Shown here: piece by piece, positions 37,351 through 49,791 of the stretch | Layout of the letters: each line of letters opens with the position of its first letter | Position numbering within the stretch: the first letter of the stretch is position 1 | Notes under the pieces: generated by a model | Seen by the model: only the letters and a program-made list of their open reading frames with translations | Databases searched by the model: none | What the model was told of the DNA's origin: nothing | Source of the DNA: Membranipora membranacea | Lineage: Eukaryota > Bryozoa > Gymnolaemata > Cheilostomatida > Membraniporidae | Direction of reading: 5' to 3' | DNA: 64,000 nucleotides | Assembly: GCA_914767715.1 (NCBI GenBank) | Contig: OU612072.1 | Span: forward strand, 8,186,001-8,250,000 | Made by a program: the position numbers and the translations under genes

Positions 37351-38980
37351 GTACCCTAAATGAGTTTGGGTAGCAACTTGACTTTTGTCAAGCCACGATC
37401 ACAATATGTGCCTGATCATGTCTAGGCATTGGAATTGCTTCTATGGCTATGATGCCGGAACAAAACCAACTTATAAGTTTTGTCCCTTAAAAGACACGTT
37501 CTAACACTTTTCTTCTGACATGATATCAAAGTTGGTTCATCAGAAGCACGATTGGTTACATCTTGTCATAGCGGGGTGATCAGATTTTAATACCCTCAAA
37601 GGGCCAGTTTCAGCTGATTGGTGATTCTTTTCAAATTTCTCAATGAGAATATACCCTAAAATATGAATATTGTAGTCAAATGTATTCTGGATCAAATATA
37701 GGTGTGAACGCTGAAAACATTTATGATTCTATCACCAGCCGTTCAAAAGTGAGTATGAGCACAAAATTGCACCTCCAGGACCTATGATGGCCGTGTCATT
37801 GCACCAGATGATGTAAAACAAATAAATGTAAGTTTTTCAATGTTGTGGTGTTTAAAACTTTCCAATGTTATATAAAACAACATAATATACCTTAATACTT
37901 AATACCTTAATACCTTAATACCTTAATATACCTTAATAAACCTTAATACTATACCTTAATGTAAAGACAAATAAAAAAAGTTGTGTCAACTAATTCAGTA
38001 TTTCGCATACTTGCCAAGTTTCCCGATTTAGGCGTGACCCTCCAGATTTTTACACCCACCTCCCACTTTTTGTAAATCTCACTATTTCCTCCAGATTTTA
38101 GAGAAAACAGCCCAATGGCAATTTTTTGATAGTTATCCAAGCACATGTTGTTGTTGACTAGTTACTGTTAAGGTCTTTGCACACAAAATTGAAAGGACTT
38201 ATCACATACTGACTCTCGTGATCTGACTGGGCATGTAGATCACTGATAAACTAGGCTATCATTACCACCATGCAGGTGTCGTAAGGCTGAGTATCCATCA
38301 TGCGTGACTTGAATTTGTGCATGTGCAAGAACAATGAGTTTAGTTTGGGTTCTGATTGCAACTTTGGAAAGAGGGAAAGGGATATGCCCTGCATAAACTC
38401 TCAATCAAGATCAGCTAATAATGAATAATGACAAGAGAGGATAACTAGTAATAACAAATCCGCACGCTTTGGGGAGTATGTCACCAGAGCAGGTAGCCAA
38501 TCAGATAGCTTCGGAATTCCGAGACTCAATTTTGCAGAGATCAGCTCATGCCCAGAGCTGAGCATGCGCAAAATGGACTTATCAAATTAAACAATCCTAA
38601 CAAATTTACCTGTATTGTTAAGATTCAGCCTATTATTGTAAATGACCAATAGCATCCTCTCATAACTCACAACACTGACTGTCATTGGTCAAAATATAAA
38701 GTAGCTAGTCAAGTGCATACATTTAGTTTTCATTTCCTTTCAGATCACACATTTTTTAGTAATAATTTTATACTGTCTAGTCTAGTTAAATTTAAGTGAA
38801 GGAAAATAGAAACCTAACAATTCCAATGGTAGGTCCACTACAATTTAAAAAATCTCGGACCAAACACTTTGAAACATATTTAATGTTAGTCAAACAGGAA
38901 TATAGTACCTTATCTGGATTCTCACTGTCTGTGACTGAGCACATTTTCAGATCTTGATGATGCATGGGCACTTGTAGCCT
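37351..38980. other. intergenic region without recognised genes
   Basis: It contains a short tandem of TACCTTAATA units (about 37885-37965). No exon, RNA gene or element termini are recognised in the rest. Confidence 0.45.
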
Positions 38981-38993
38981 GTCTTGACAGGCA

Positions 38994-39093
38994 AGGGCCC
39001 CTGGGACTTATATGCCTCTACTTTGCCAATGGGGTGTTTGATACTGGACATTGAGAATGTAAAGGCATGTATGTAAGAGTCCCAGGGGCCCAT
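38994..39093. repeat. foldback with GGGCCCCTGGGACT arms
   Basis: GGGCCCCTGGGACT (about 38996-39009) is matched by its complement AGTCCCAGGGGCCC (about 39077-39090), with further partial pairing inside. It is probably a small foldback element. Confidence 0.6.
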
Positions 39094-39204
39094 GGATTGA
39101 TTGTAATTGTTTAAAGTGTATTTCGCCTCAGTTTGATATTTTAGTACTAGTACAAACATGAAATTATTTGGGGTCAAATATACCTTTTCAGCCCTTCCTA
39201 TTGG

Positions 39205-39305
39205 CTGGAAACGCTCTCAGAGCTTCTGCAGACGGGGCTCCGCCCCGTACCCCGCTGGGGAGCTCACACCGCCCCCAAACCCCCAGGTGGGTGACTCGAC
39301 TCCCT
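39205..39305. repeat. GC-rich repeat island
   Basis: About 100 bp of unusually GC-rich sequence (GACGGGGCTCCGCCCCGTAC, CCGCCCCCAAACCCCCAGG) in AT-rich surroundings. It is probably a dispersed repeat; a related GC-rich foldback lies at 43186-43245. Confidence 0.4.
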
Positions 39306-39730
39306 ATTTTGTATTTAGATTACTTGGCAAGTATGGTATTTCGCAAAGTTTCTTTTATTACCTGTGCTAACATAAATATTCCGTGAAAGAAGTTAAAAAA
39401 TAGGAGAAGGCTATTTCAATTTTAGGTGCATTAATATAATACAACATTAATCTAAATGAGCGGAATGACTAATTACCTAAGTATGCCATTTCTTGTACTA
39501 TCTTAACTTGAAGTTGGCCAGAAATGAACCGAGGGAGGGGGGGGGCTTTGATGCATTATTGGACCAAAAGGTACTGAAATTGGGATCTGCCTTTTCCAAA
39601 CAAATCCGCTACCGCTGGAAATATCACTCAGTATAATTTGAAATAATGTGAATTTCTTTTGTTCAGACAGGACTTAGACTGTTAAATACTATGTGGTGAA
39701 ATGCGAGCAAGTTGCAATCTTGCATGTTGT

Positions 39731-42070
39731 TTAATAGCCGTATATATCTAAGCTCGGAAAATTTAGATATGACATTGTTGAAGAAGTGAGGATCATCGTG
39801 ACGTTGACATGTCTCGCTTGCCTTAAGGGTAGGCATGGCAACCACTCAATCTGACCTCCGGTCATAGCAGGACCAGGATAAGTGTACACCACACTAAAGT
39901 TGTAGTTATCAAGTCCAGAGGCCTCTGCTGATAGTAAGAAGTGCAGGTTCTTCGTTCTACCTGTAAAACAAGACAATCTTTTTCATTGGTTTTAAATATT
40001 ACACTATAAATGAGTGACTGGATGTCAAGTCAAATACTGGAATTTCATAGAAGCTTCATATGATGTATTAGAAGGAATTTCGTGAGATTAGAAACTTCAG
40101 CATGATCTCGTTGCAAAGCTGAAAAATATATACCTTTCTCATCATCCACACATCTGAGCTTGCACAGTAAGTCATGATAATCCAATAATACAACTGCAGA
40201 AACTGAAAAACAATGCCAGTAATAATGGAACTGTGCAACAACACGGCAAGGCAACACCACAACAACTAGACTGGGATTCAGGCCAACAATTTGGTGTTAT
40301 CAGCTCACAAATAGACAACTCCACCCACCACCTACCACCAAAACCAAACAGCCAATCCAGGCTACACACCAGCAAAACCAAATATCTCTTAAGACTTTAA
40401 ACAAACAGACACATACATCGAGAAGTACTCACTGGCATGATAGGTGTGTGGACGTGAAATGAAGCGTGCTCCTATGATCGTATATACGTGTCCAAGATTG
40501 CCAGTGACCCAGGGTGTCTCCTCCTGTTTTGAATGAAATCTGGTTGATATGTTATCATCAAATGCTGCCAAAGAGTTTCCGCTTGAGGCATTGCCAGTAA
40601 TACCTAGTGTAAGATTAAATAAAATCAATACGGAAGAGCATTGTTCTAACTTGGCAGATAAATTTATTATTTTTTAAATTATTGTTATTTGCCCGTTTGA
40701 TTTTTTGGGTTTTGTTTAGCCTTACCCTACAAATTTTTTGACCATTGAGGTTCATGTGTTGGTTTTGATCTTGTTATTATTGTATCAATTGATTTGATAA
40801 CAGAGAATTTCCAAACCTTAGTCTGAGGAGCAAGCAACTCAATTTTTTACAAATAATCAAACAACTTACTGCATGTTGTATAAACATCTTCATATTACAG
40901 TTATTGCATGTCTAGGCAAACAAATTTAAATTTCATAATAAATTTCAAGCGATTAAACAGCCTTCAGACTATTTGACTTGTCTGACATTGAATAACCAGC
41001 ATTAATTATTGATGTTTTCATAAGAGTGAAATTATGAAATAAAAAAACTAATAGCTTAACAATTTGAGGAATTAAGCATTTCTAAGATGTAAATATTTGA
41101 CTTGTTATGAATATGTTTAATTCGGTTAATAGGACCAGCTCGGATAATTTATTTTCACCCATACAGCCTATATCAAGTATATTTATTTTACTTATATAAA
41201 TAAGCTAAACTTACCGTACCTTCATAATAAAAAAACTGGTTCACACAATAAATGGCTGGTGTGAATTTTTTTCTGGTAGGGTTTTAGTATAGCGAAGCCC
41301 TTGCTTGTTTTGGGTTTCAGTTGAGTTAAACAATTGAAAAAATTTACATGGTTCTATAAATATTTGGCTGAATTTAACAAAATAATCCAGCTCTTCAGTA
41401 CATGCCTGAAATGAATAATGAAGTGAGTGCAGAGTTTGAAAAACCTCGAGAGACAATACGCACTCCAGCATCAGAGTCATTTGAAGTACCATTGCGATCA
41501 CACCAATACAACTGTGTGTTAGTACAAGCATTTTCCGGTATTGATGACAAATATGGAAAATAAGAGTTCCCTGTCACACCATCTAACAGATTGCCCCCAC
41601 TTTGAAGTTTAGAGATTCCAAGCATAGCACATACTTGTTTAGCATCGAGCCACCAGATCTGCGTAAAAAGTATGTGTGAGGTTTTGAGTAAAGATTGTTA
41701 TGTCATGAGCTGTGAGTAAAATAAGACAGCAATGTTTAGAACCGTCTACTGATGTCTTCTGAATACTATAAGTGTGAAAAAAATATAACTTAAAATAAAT
41801 TATAAATTATGTTCCAAATGATGTCATTGATTGTGTGCTTAAGTCAGCAATCTTGCACTTAGGTTTCATGTCTGAACCAATGTTTTATTCATAAATTGTT
41901 CGATATGTTAAATTCATATAATCAAGCAAAGTACAATAGTAACGAAGTTGAGATTTCTCACCCGCTTCAGCTTGCATATTGTTGTTGAACAATAATGTCT
42001 CATGTAGTATAACCATGGCTGCCGACTTGACTGCCATAAGTACAGAACTCAGAGATGCCTTGTAGAACAT
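39731..42070 (-). pseudogene. discoidin-like paralog C, apparently frameshifted
   Basis: Four exon equivalents are present: 41962-42070, about 41449-41658, 40433-40603 and 39731-39960. Exon 1 (MFYKASLSSVLMAVKSAAMV) ends in phase 1. Exon 2 starts at ATCTGGTGGCTCGATGC and needs phase 0, and the joined frame reaches TAA within eight codons. Compared with paralog D exon 2, 11 bases are missing at this exon's start. The exon 2 donor has also decayed to GTTTTT. Exons 3 and 4 remain open with intact motifs (DDNISTRFHSKQEETPW, LNFPSLDIYGY), so the inactivation looks recent, or an unusual splice might rescue it. Confidence 0.65.
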
Positions 42071-42684
42071 AGTAGCTGACTTCTCAAAAATGCAATGTTA
42101 GTTTTACAACCTCAGCCTGATAAGTGATTAGATTTTATTGTGTGATAAATTAAATTGGGAGTATTGCAGACATTATTGATGAGGTAATTTTTTTGTATGT
42201 GTTTCTCCTTATAGTTGGAAATCAATATTTGAGAAGCAGCGGTACCCATTAATATTAGGCCGGGTCATATTAGTGTGAATTTTTCACAACTCGAGACTAG
42301 GAATGTAAAAAGTTAATGATTTTTTGTTCCAAATAAAAGCCATGATGAGGATAAATTGTTCCATGGTGCCTTATCTCAACGACTCCAATTTTATGTAGTT
42401 AATTTTTTGGCTCACTTGACACTGATAGTGGTCCTATAATTGTCTTCTCTTGTACATTTTCAAATAGGATTGTCCCACCAACTTTATGCAAACATGAAAC
42501 AGAGAAGGCAATTATAGGATCACTATTGCTTCTCTTTGGGTGAATTGCATTTTGCAAACAAAAGATTAACCAGTATAAGGAGTTCATCTTACACACACTT
42601 GTACCATAGGTAGAGCGATGCTACCCCAGAGATTATCAATCTCAATCAGCAGTGAATTCTTTATGAACACAAAAAATGAGGTTA

Positions 42685-43022
42685 CCCACAATTTATAATA
42701 TGTTAACTTGTGTATGAAAGTGTAATCCAACAAGTAGTCAAATTCTTTCAATCAACAGAGTGCCTGTTGAGAGATTGTTTTGTGGAAACTATTTCACACA
42801 AATATTGCTAGTAATGATACAAGGTAATTAAGGATAATTGAGAAAGCAAATGATTCCTTTGGTGAAATGGTTAGATGAAACAAATTTAACTGAGTAAGCT
42901 ACCACAACTTCAAAATAATTAACATTCTTAAATAATAGTTCTCGCAGTCAACCAGTAGCCCTTCTCACAGCATGAGCGCATTAAAATCATTCTGTATAAT
43001 GAGCTTATTATGAATAAAAAAC
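42685..43022. repeat. segmental duplication, copy 2 (partner 36440-37350)
   Basis: Same-orientation match to the 36.4 kb region through TTAACTTGTGTATGAAAGTG and CTCACAGCATGAGC. This is consistent with duplication of a block carrying a discoidin-like gene and its flank. Confidence 0.6.
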
Positions 43023-43185
43023 AAACTGATTTGTGAGCTATTTCAATATGTCATTTTTTCAGAAAGAACTTAGACAATTCAGTACTATAAATGTAAAATT
43101 TCATGGTAAATCATCCAATAGAAAAGATAGTGGAGAGTGAGTAACTGCAATATTGAACAGTTAGCTGTAATGTAGTCTGAGCGCC

Positions 43186-43245
43186 CCAGACTTTTGAGCC
43201 TCGCCCGACGGGCCGACGGCCCCCCGGCGAGGGAAAGTCTGAGAA
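43186..43245. repeat. GC-rich foldback
   Basis: CAGACTTTTGAGCCTCGCC pairs with GGCGAGGGAAAGTCTG around a GC-rich loop. Confidence 0.55.
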
Positions 43246-43628
43246 CAATGCAGGATCTTGATGGAGTTGTCTGACCTTAGATATATTAAGTTATGAAGGG
43301 GATCACTAAAACTGCAACTATTGATTTCTATTCATGCCACCTACTATATTGCTCCAGGTATGAGAGTTTTCCAGTCAGACTCTGGGAAAAGTAGCCTCAT
43401 GTTTGGGCAATACCCATGAGCAGAGATATTCACTGCCAAGTAGTGAAGAAAATCTCAGCCAGAATTTCTTATATTTTGAATCAGGGCGGTCATTCATAAC
43501 ATTGACAAAAGGTCATACAATGTTATATTATTGGACCCTAGACTATATGAAGTAAGACTAATGTATAAGTAATGAGAGGAAAAATCCAAGCAATTCCTGC
43601 AAAGTGCATAGACTAGCTGTAATGAGGT

Positions 43629-44808
43629 TTAGTAGCCATATATATCCATCTCTGGAAATTTAAATAATTCATTGTTGAAGGAGTGAGAATCATCATGACC
43701 TTGACATGTCTCGCTTGCCTGAATGGTAGGCATGGCAACCACTCAATCTGACCTCTGATCATATATGGACCTGGGTAAGTGTACACGATGCTAGAATCAT
43801 AGTCATCAAGTCTGGAGGCTTCGAGTGATACTAAGAAGTGCAGGTTCTTCGTTCTCTCTGTAAAACAAGACAATTTCTTTCTTATGTTTTATTTTTCGTT
43901 AATGCTATGAATAAATGATATGGATATTGAATATCGGAATTTAATGGATCCTGGTATAATGAATTAGAACAAATATATGATAGTAAGAACTTGAATTTGC
44001 AAAACTAAAGAATAAAACCCTTTCTTAAAATCCTGGCTTCTGAGCTCACACAGTAAGTCATAATGATCTAATAATACAAGTGTAGAGGTTCAAACATATA
44101 CTTTGACACAACACAGCAATACAACTCCACAACAGGAATTCAGGCCAACAAATTGGTATATCTGCTCTTATATAATTTTTTTTCATTTTTTTATTTTTAT
44201 TCTCAATCTTCAATCATCTTTATGAATGTTTTTCATTCAGTGTCAGAACAAATAACTTGAACAATAATGGAAAACGGAGAGAAAAAGAAAAAAATACAAT
44301 AGTAATGAAATAAATAAGATTTAGAGTGCTTTGATAGTTGCTGTTTGAAATGAGTAAGTTTGGTTGCTGAGCGTATCTGTATAGACAACTTAAATTATCA
44401 TTAAAGAGCACTATATAGAGTATCTGTATAGCGCTCTTAAATAGACAACATATCGCCTAGACCCACCAGCCAATTATTATAGAGAACCTCAAGCCAATAA
44501 AAAATAAGCCAAAAGGCAAATAAATGGGTCATTCAGACAATGCTGGTACTGATACACAACAGAAGTATTATTACTCTGAATCTTAGGCTACACATCAGAA
44601 TAACCAATATCACATAAAACATTAAACAAACAACCACATGATCTATATATAGAAGTACTCACTTGCATAGCTGTCTGCAGGTGAAAGGAATCGTGCTCCA
44701 GTAATGATAAAGATTTGCCCGAGATTGCCAGTGACTCAGGCAGGGTGTCTCCTCCAGGGCTGTGTGAAATCTGGTTGATATATTATCATCAAATGCTGCC
44801 CAACTATA
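43629..44808 (-). pseudogene. discoidin-like paralog D, 3' part (rest of exon 3, exon 4)
   Basis: Exon 4 (43629-43857) keeps TKNLHFLVSLEASRLDDYDS but has a frameshift just before the final SLDIYGY motif. The exon 3 part (about 44664-44808) keeps AAFDDNISTRFHTALEETP and then has a short CCTGA-type insertion after the TP codons that breaks the frame. Exon 3 is interrupted at 44807 by the transposon nest, and its beginning with exons 1-2 resumes at 57867. The gene therefore has at least three lesions. Confidence 0.75.
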
Positions 44809-46539
44809 GGTGGTCAAGAGTTAACCAGGGGCTGGGTATTTCACCCAAAATCATGTTTTTATCAATGATTCAGTGGAAATATTTTACAAGTCAACTTTAT
44901 ATACTACCCTGAAAAGGTCTACTAAAAAAACATTGCGTATGAATATATAGTTAGTCAAAATAACCAAAACTGTTTTGAAGTATGTCAACGTGGATTTATA
45001 CCTTATAATACTTTACTAAAATAAGCTTATGATATAAATTTAATGAATTATTAACATTATACCAAATAATACATCATTTATACTGAGTAGTGCAAGTATT
45101 TTCTTATCGGATGAATACATGAGCCAACAGGGCTAGCATACTGAAATCAGATAAACAAGCATCCAAAAGATCAGCCCTTCATTCGATAATATTTTTAATA
45201 AACTCAATTTATTTGTCTTACCTTATATTTTTGTTGTGCATGGTCTCACATGTCAAAGTGACTTAATCAGCAAATAAATTGATATATCAATGGTTGAATA
45301 CAAGTAAATTATAGCGTCATGGCAAAACCAGCACATATTGATGATTTTATCAGGGGTTTTATAATATGACAGCTTAATTAGCCGCAAATGAAAAAGTTAA
45401 TTGTGTTACGAGTTCCAAACAATTTCTATCAATATTAGAATAATGTCTAAGTAATTTCAAATCAAAGCAAATCTAAATATTGATAATTTTATCAGGGGCC
45501 GTATAATATGCCAGCTCATGTAGAGCGCAAATATTAAGTTAAGCTTATCATGTTCATAATCGGAAAATATGTGATGCTATCACGTTGTCTTGTCATATTA
45601 ATCAAGGAGTTTGAAAAAGGAGTGGAAACGGCCTCTCATTTCAAATTGTTGTTTGTCTCCACTGGTAATTGTCCTCTCTTTATCAGCAAAGTTTTTTATG
45701 ACCACAGCCAATCAGAGCAGAGACTGCAGAGAGTGACTTCCTGCCAAAAAGAAGTACAACTTGAGTTGCTGTAATAATTTTGATGAACTGTCCAATCAGC
45801 AAGAGCATAGTTGTGAAATCCCATTTATCAAGATTGGCTCTACCGCAAATTTCCTAAAGTGTTTGAACCTCTTGAAAAGAAACTAAACTAAGTATCAGAG
45901 AGATATAGATTTCACTCAGGTATAGTCCATGTTTCAAACTATAGTCTAGTTTTACCTTGGACTCCAAAGCCCTCTGCTACTCATATGAGAAGGGAAAGTT
46001 TCACTGCAGACATGGCCACAAATTTGCCTCATAATTTGGTAATCAATGGCGGTTTTCATCAGTCAAACGTGGTATGTTATGCCTCTCATTGTCACTTAGG
46101 TGTTAGAAAGGGCTTATTTAAGTACTTTCACTACTTTTATCTGGTCTAAGTTCCTCACATGGTTTTTAAATGGTGAATGAATGATTTATTTTCAGTCTCT
46201 CTATCCCCCATCAAACATTTGCATTGGAATTATAATTCAATACCCTGCAATAGTGGTTACTATATTACTAGCTATGTCTCATCTACACTTGTGGTGATTT
46301 ACATCATGAAATATTGTCTCTGGGTGTTTGAATATACCATTGAGTAAACATGTCAAATATTTTAATAATTTTCAACTGGAGACAGACATATAAAAAGACT
46401 GAGGACTTAAATGAATTTTAATGGAGGGACCATATTAGTACAACCCTTGGAAACAGCCTTGTTAAGTCACAGGCTACATTTCGTTTCCACTCCCTCTCTG
46501 TAACTCCCTGTATTAATATCAATGCAGTTTTTCATCAAA

Positions 46540-46850
46540 CTTAAAAGGTGACGGCCATATATCGAGATTATCATGCCCAAAAATCACAAAATCTGTCAAG
46601 CGCTATCATTTTGTCCTGTCGTCGTATTAATATTTCGATGCAATTTTTCACCAATTTAAAATGTGGCGGCCATATCTTCGAGATTATCATGCTCAAAAAT
46701 CACAAAATCTTTCAAGCGCTATCATTGTTTTGTCGTCATATTAATATTTCAATCCATTTTTACACCAATTTAAAATGTGACGGCCATGTATCCAGATTAT
46801 CCTGTTCAAAAATCAGAAAATCTGTCAAGTGCTATCATGTACCCTTGTGG
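46540..46850. repeat. three-copy tandem repeat, about 115 bp units
   Basis: CGGCCAT starts near 46551, 46668 and 46782 open units sharing GAGATTATCATGC, AAAAATCACAAAATCT and GCTATCAT. The spacing is 117 and 114 bp. It explains the 115-codon open frame here. Confidence 0.85.
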
Positions 46851-47264
46851 CCTAGAAGCAGAGGCTGGGTTTGTCAATTTCGTAAACAAAAATGAAAGCT
46901 TGAAGTCTAATTAAACATTACAATTGGTATTACAACATGCACAAAATTAAAATTATTCATCGAAAAAATTTATCTAGATGGTTAATTCAACAGTTTTTAT
47001 CTCAATGCAAGCCACGGCTTCTTTCATGCACTGCTCACCAATTTTGGTTATAAAGAGGTGTTGCACACAGCACACACAATACCAATTTCAAATGACAGAC
47101 AATATTGTTGTTGGTTGTATGGATATAATGCTATTGTTGCACTTATCATGGATTAGTGCCTTCTATAATGTATAGTAGGCACAAAGACACACTATTGTTA
47201 TTGGTCGAACGGATATACCGCCTACTATAACATATAGTAGGCACAATGGTGTTGGTATAATGTC

Positions 47265-47365
47265 TCGGGCTTTAGGCATAACGTCTCATAGGCATACTTG
47301 CCCTTAGGCATAACATCTCAGAACGTAGGCAGTATGACCCGTAGGCAGAGTGGTCCGTAGGCGGA
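47265..47365. repeat. quasi-periodic TAGGCATAACGTCTC motif series
   Basis: Six variants of TAGGCA(T/G)AA..TCT occur in about 100 bp at 15-22 bp spacing. Just upstream, CCTACTATAACATATAGTAG is near-palindromic and recurs around 47165. Confidence 0.65.
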
Positions 47366-48749
47366 ATATCTGGATACCGCTGAAATGCATGATTGTTGAC
47401 AGGTGGAAGATATCTTAGGTTAGTGAAAACAGGCTCTTTAGAGCTGATTGTTCAGTGTATGGGGCTGATTGTTCTGTATTCAACAGAGGTGGTAGTTCTA
47501 TCTAAGATGCATTCACCCATCAAATACGGAGACAATAATGAAAATCAGAATAAAGGTGAGTGCATAAGCTGAAATAGCAATCAGTCCGTGAGTTATATCT
47601 CTTGAGGCACTGACTGTGAGTGCAATAAATAAATCATAAATTTGTTGTAAGCTCAACAATAAGGGCTTTCTATCAGTGTAATGTAGTTCTGTTTTTATTA
47701 CAACAGTCAATACACAGACATAGATCTGACAGTCACAGCAGCCTCCCACCCTCCCTGGTCACAGGCAGTAGACTCTAGTCTAGACTAGTAGTAGAGTAAT
47801 AATAGGTAAGGAGCAAGGACTGGAATAGAAAAGAAGGGTTATTCACTCCTCTGCTGCAATTGATGATACACCAGTGATGTCCAATATGGAGCTAACATTA
47901 GGTGATACAGGAGGAGAGATACACTTCAGAGGTATAGCTGAAGGAGAAGGTCGAAATTAATGTAAGTTTTCATCTTCCTCATCATCACTACTTTCATCGC
48001 CGTTTAGGTTTATAATGATAGGCTCTATCTGAGGGATGTGGAGGTTGTTCTTTTCCATTACCTCTTTCTCTCTCCTCATGATTTGCTGCTCAACCTTAGC
48101 CCATGCAGTGTTGTAAAGACTGTGGCCTTCATAGTATAGCTTGTGAACCTAAAATAAAGAATAAGCGTTTGCTCAGTCATGAATCACAAGATTTGTTGAG
48201 TAAAGATACGATTTCCTGCAACAATGTGCTGCTGTAGCAAACATGTAGATTTCACTTGAAGAAGCCCCCTACTTTTAGGTTCTAGGCTTTGATTTTAATG
48301 GTTAGCAATAAATCACATTCAACATATAGTAATTGACACACTTACATCACTCATCCTTTGAAATGTGTTACGTCTGGCAATATAGTTCATAACTAGACCC
48401 CACATCTGTTCGATTGGGTTCAGAAGCCCCGAGTGGTAGGGTGGCAGTCAAAGAACTTTGTGACCATGTTGTTCTGCCATTCTGTCGACTACTTTATATG
48501 TGTCCACTTCCTATATTGAGAGATATTGCAATTGTATATTATTATCATACCCTATAGTAAAGTATTCGCAGTAGCCCAGTGGGCACAAACACGTTGGGAA
48601 CCCGTGTATTTTACGGACTCAACACGTGCTGGTTTGGTGAAAATCCGGTGGTATATGTAACGGATTTCCACGTAGTAATATACCAAACCAACACCACCAC
48701 GTTGTGAACACGTGAATAACACGACAATATCTCGTAGGGCAAAAATTGA

Positions 48750-49080
48750 GTTATACCAGATCAACACCTCTACGTTGCACACACGGTTATATTACGTGGT
48801 GATGTGGTGTTGTCTGAATAAGTCTGGTTAAACTTAACCATATGAACACCTCCACGTTGCATACTCGGTTATATAGCGTGGTGACGTGGTGTTGTCCGAA
48901 TTGGTTTGATTAAACTTAACCATATGAACACCTCCATGTTGCATACTCGGCTATATAACGTGGTGATGTGGTGTTGTCCGAATTGGTCTGATTGAACTTA
49001 ACCATATCAACACCTCCACGTTGTATGTCCGGCTATATCACGTGGCATTGCGGTGTTGTTTGTATTATTCTGCTTTAATT
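48750..49080. repeat. left subterminal tandem repeat (about 82-bp units)
   Basis: ACCATATGAACACCTCCACG-type starts near 48755, 48838, 48919 and 49000. Each unit contains a CGTGGTGA(T/C)GTGGTGTTGT block. Confidence 0.85.
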
Positions 49081-49680
49081 TCACCTAATCAGCACATCTA
49101 CTTTGCATACTTGTTTATTTAACATGAGATGATGTATTGTTCTTTTTGAATTCTGTTTCTGGTTATATGCAGCAGAATAGTGGCGTAATAGTCATTTTAC
49201 AGCCTTGTTTGGGTATATCACAATATATACATCAAATAAAAAACATTATATGCAAGTGACAATTAATTGGGTAGTAACTACAAAATGTTAACCGGGTTGA
49301 AATATCTGTTTCGAGAATAGGCATTAAAATGATTTAAGGCGGCAGATTGAATTAAATTGAACATGGGTAATTAATTATAAATATCAGATAAAAAAGAGAA
49401 TGAGAGGAAATATGAATATCAGGCGATGCTGGTAGTTACGTCTGTCTGACTAGCTTCCAGTGCCACTGCTTCGCCCAGCCTAGAATACAAGAAAGAAAAT
49501 AACATTGACTGCTGTACCAATACATTTATGTTGCCATATTTATCGCCTCACATTAGATTGACCCAACTTGCGTAGAGACACTCAATACCCTGCAAGTAAC
49601 CTTGTGAGATGCTAATGGGAACAATTTGATGGCAGACTAACTACAGACTACTAACAATTATAAATTCTCTCTACCTACCA

Positions 49681-49791
49681 TCTTCTTCAACTCATTTTTG
49701 ACGCGGTTGCTTGCTTGCTTAATCACTTCGGCCATCTCTCGGCTGATCTTATCCTCTGTCGCCCCAGAGTGCCTATATCTGATCAGAAGAG
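49681..49791 (-). CDS. exon-like segment inside the 5.24-kb element, unrecognised
   Basis: The frame from an acceptor (TTTGTAG) to a donor (AAGATG|GTAGG) reads LLIRYRHSGATEDKISREM, then a helical basic/acidic stretch ending NRVKNELKKM. In the same phase, a short exon near 49450-49483 would add AGRSSGTGS and a stop. It may be the C-terminus of an element-encoded protein. No family is recognised. Confidence 0.25.

Larger units (their letters stand above)
42071..43628. other. spacer between paralogs C and D
   Basis: It contains duplicate copy 2 (42685-43022) of the 36.4-37.35 kb segment and the GC-rich foldback at 43186-43245. No exon is recognised. Confidence 0.45.

Noticed and set aside
46548-46895. 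115-codon plus-strand frame
   Set aside because: It is explained by the three-copy ~115-bp tandem repeat.
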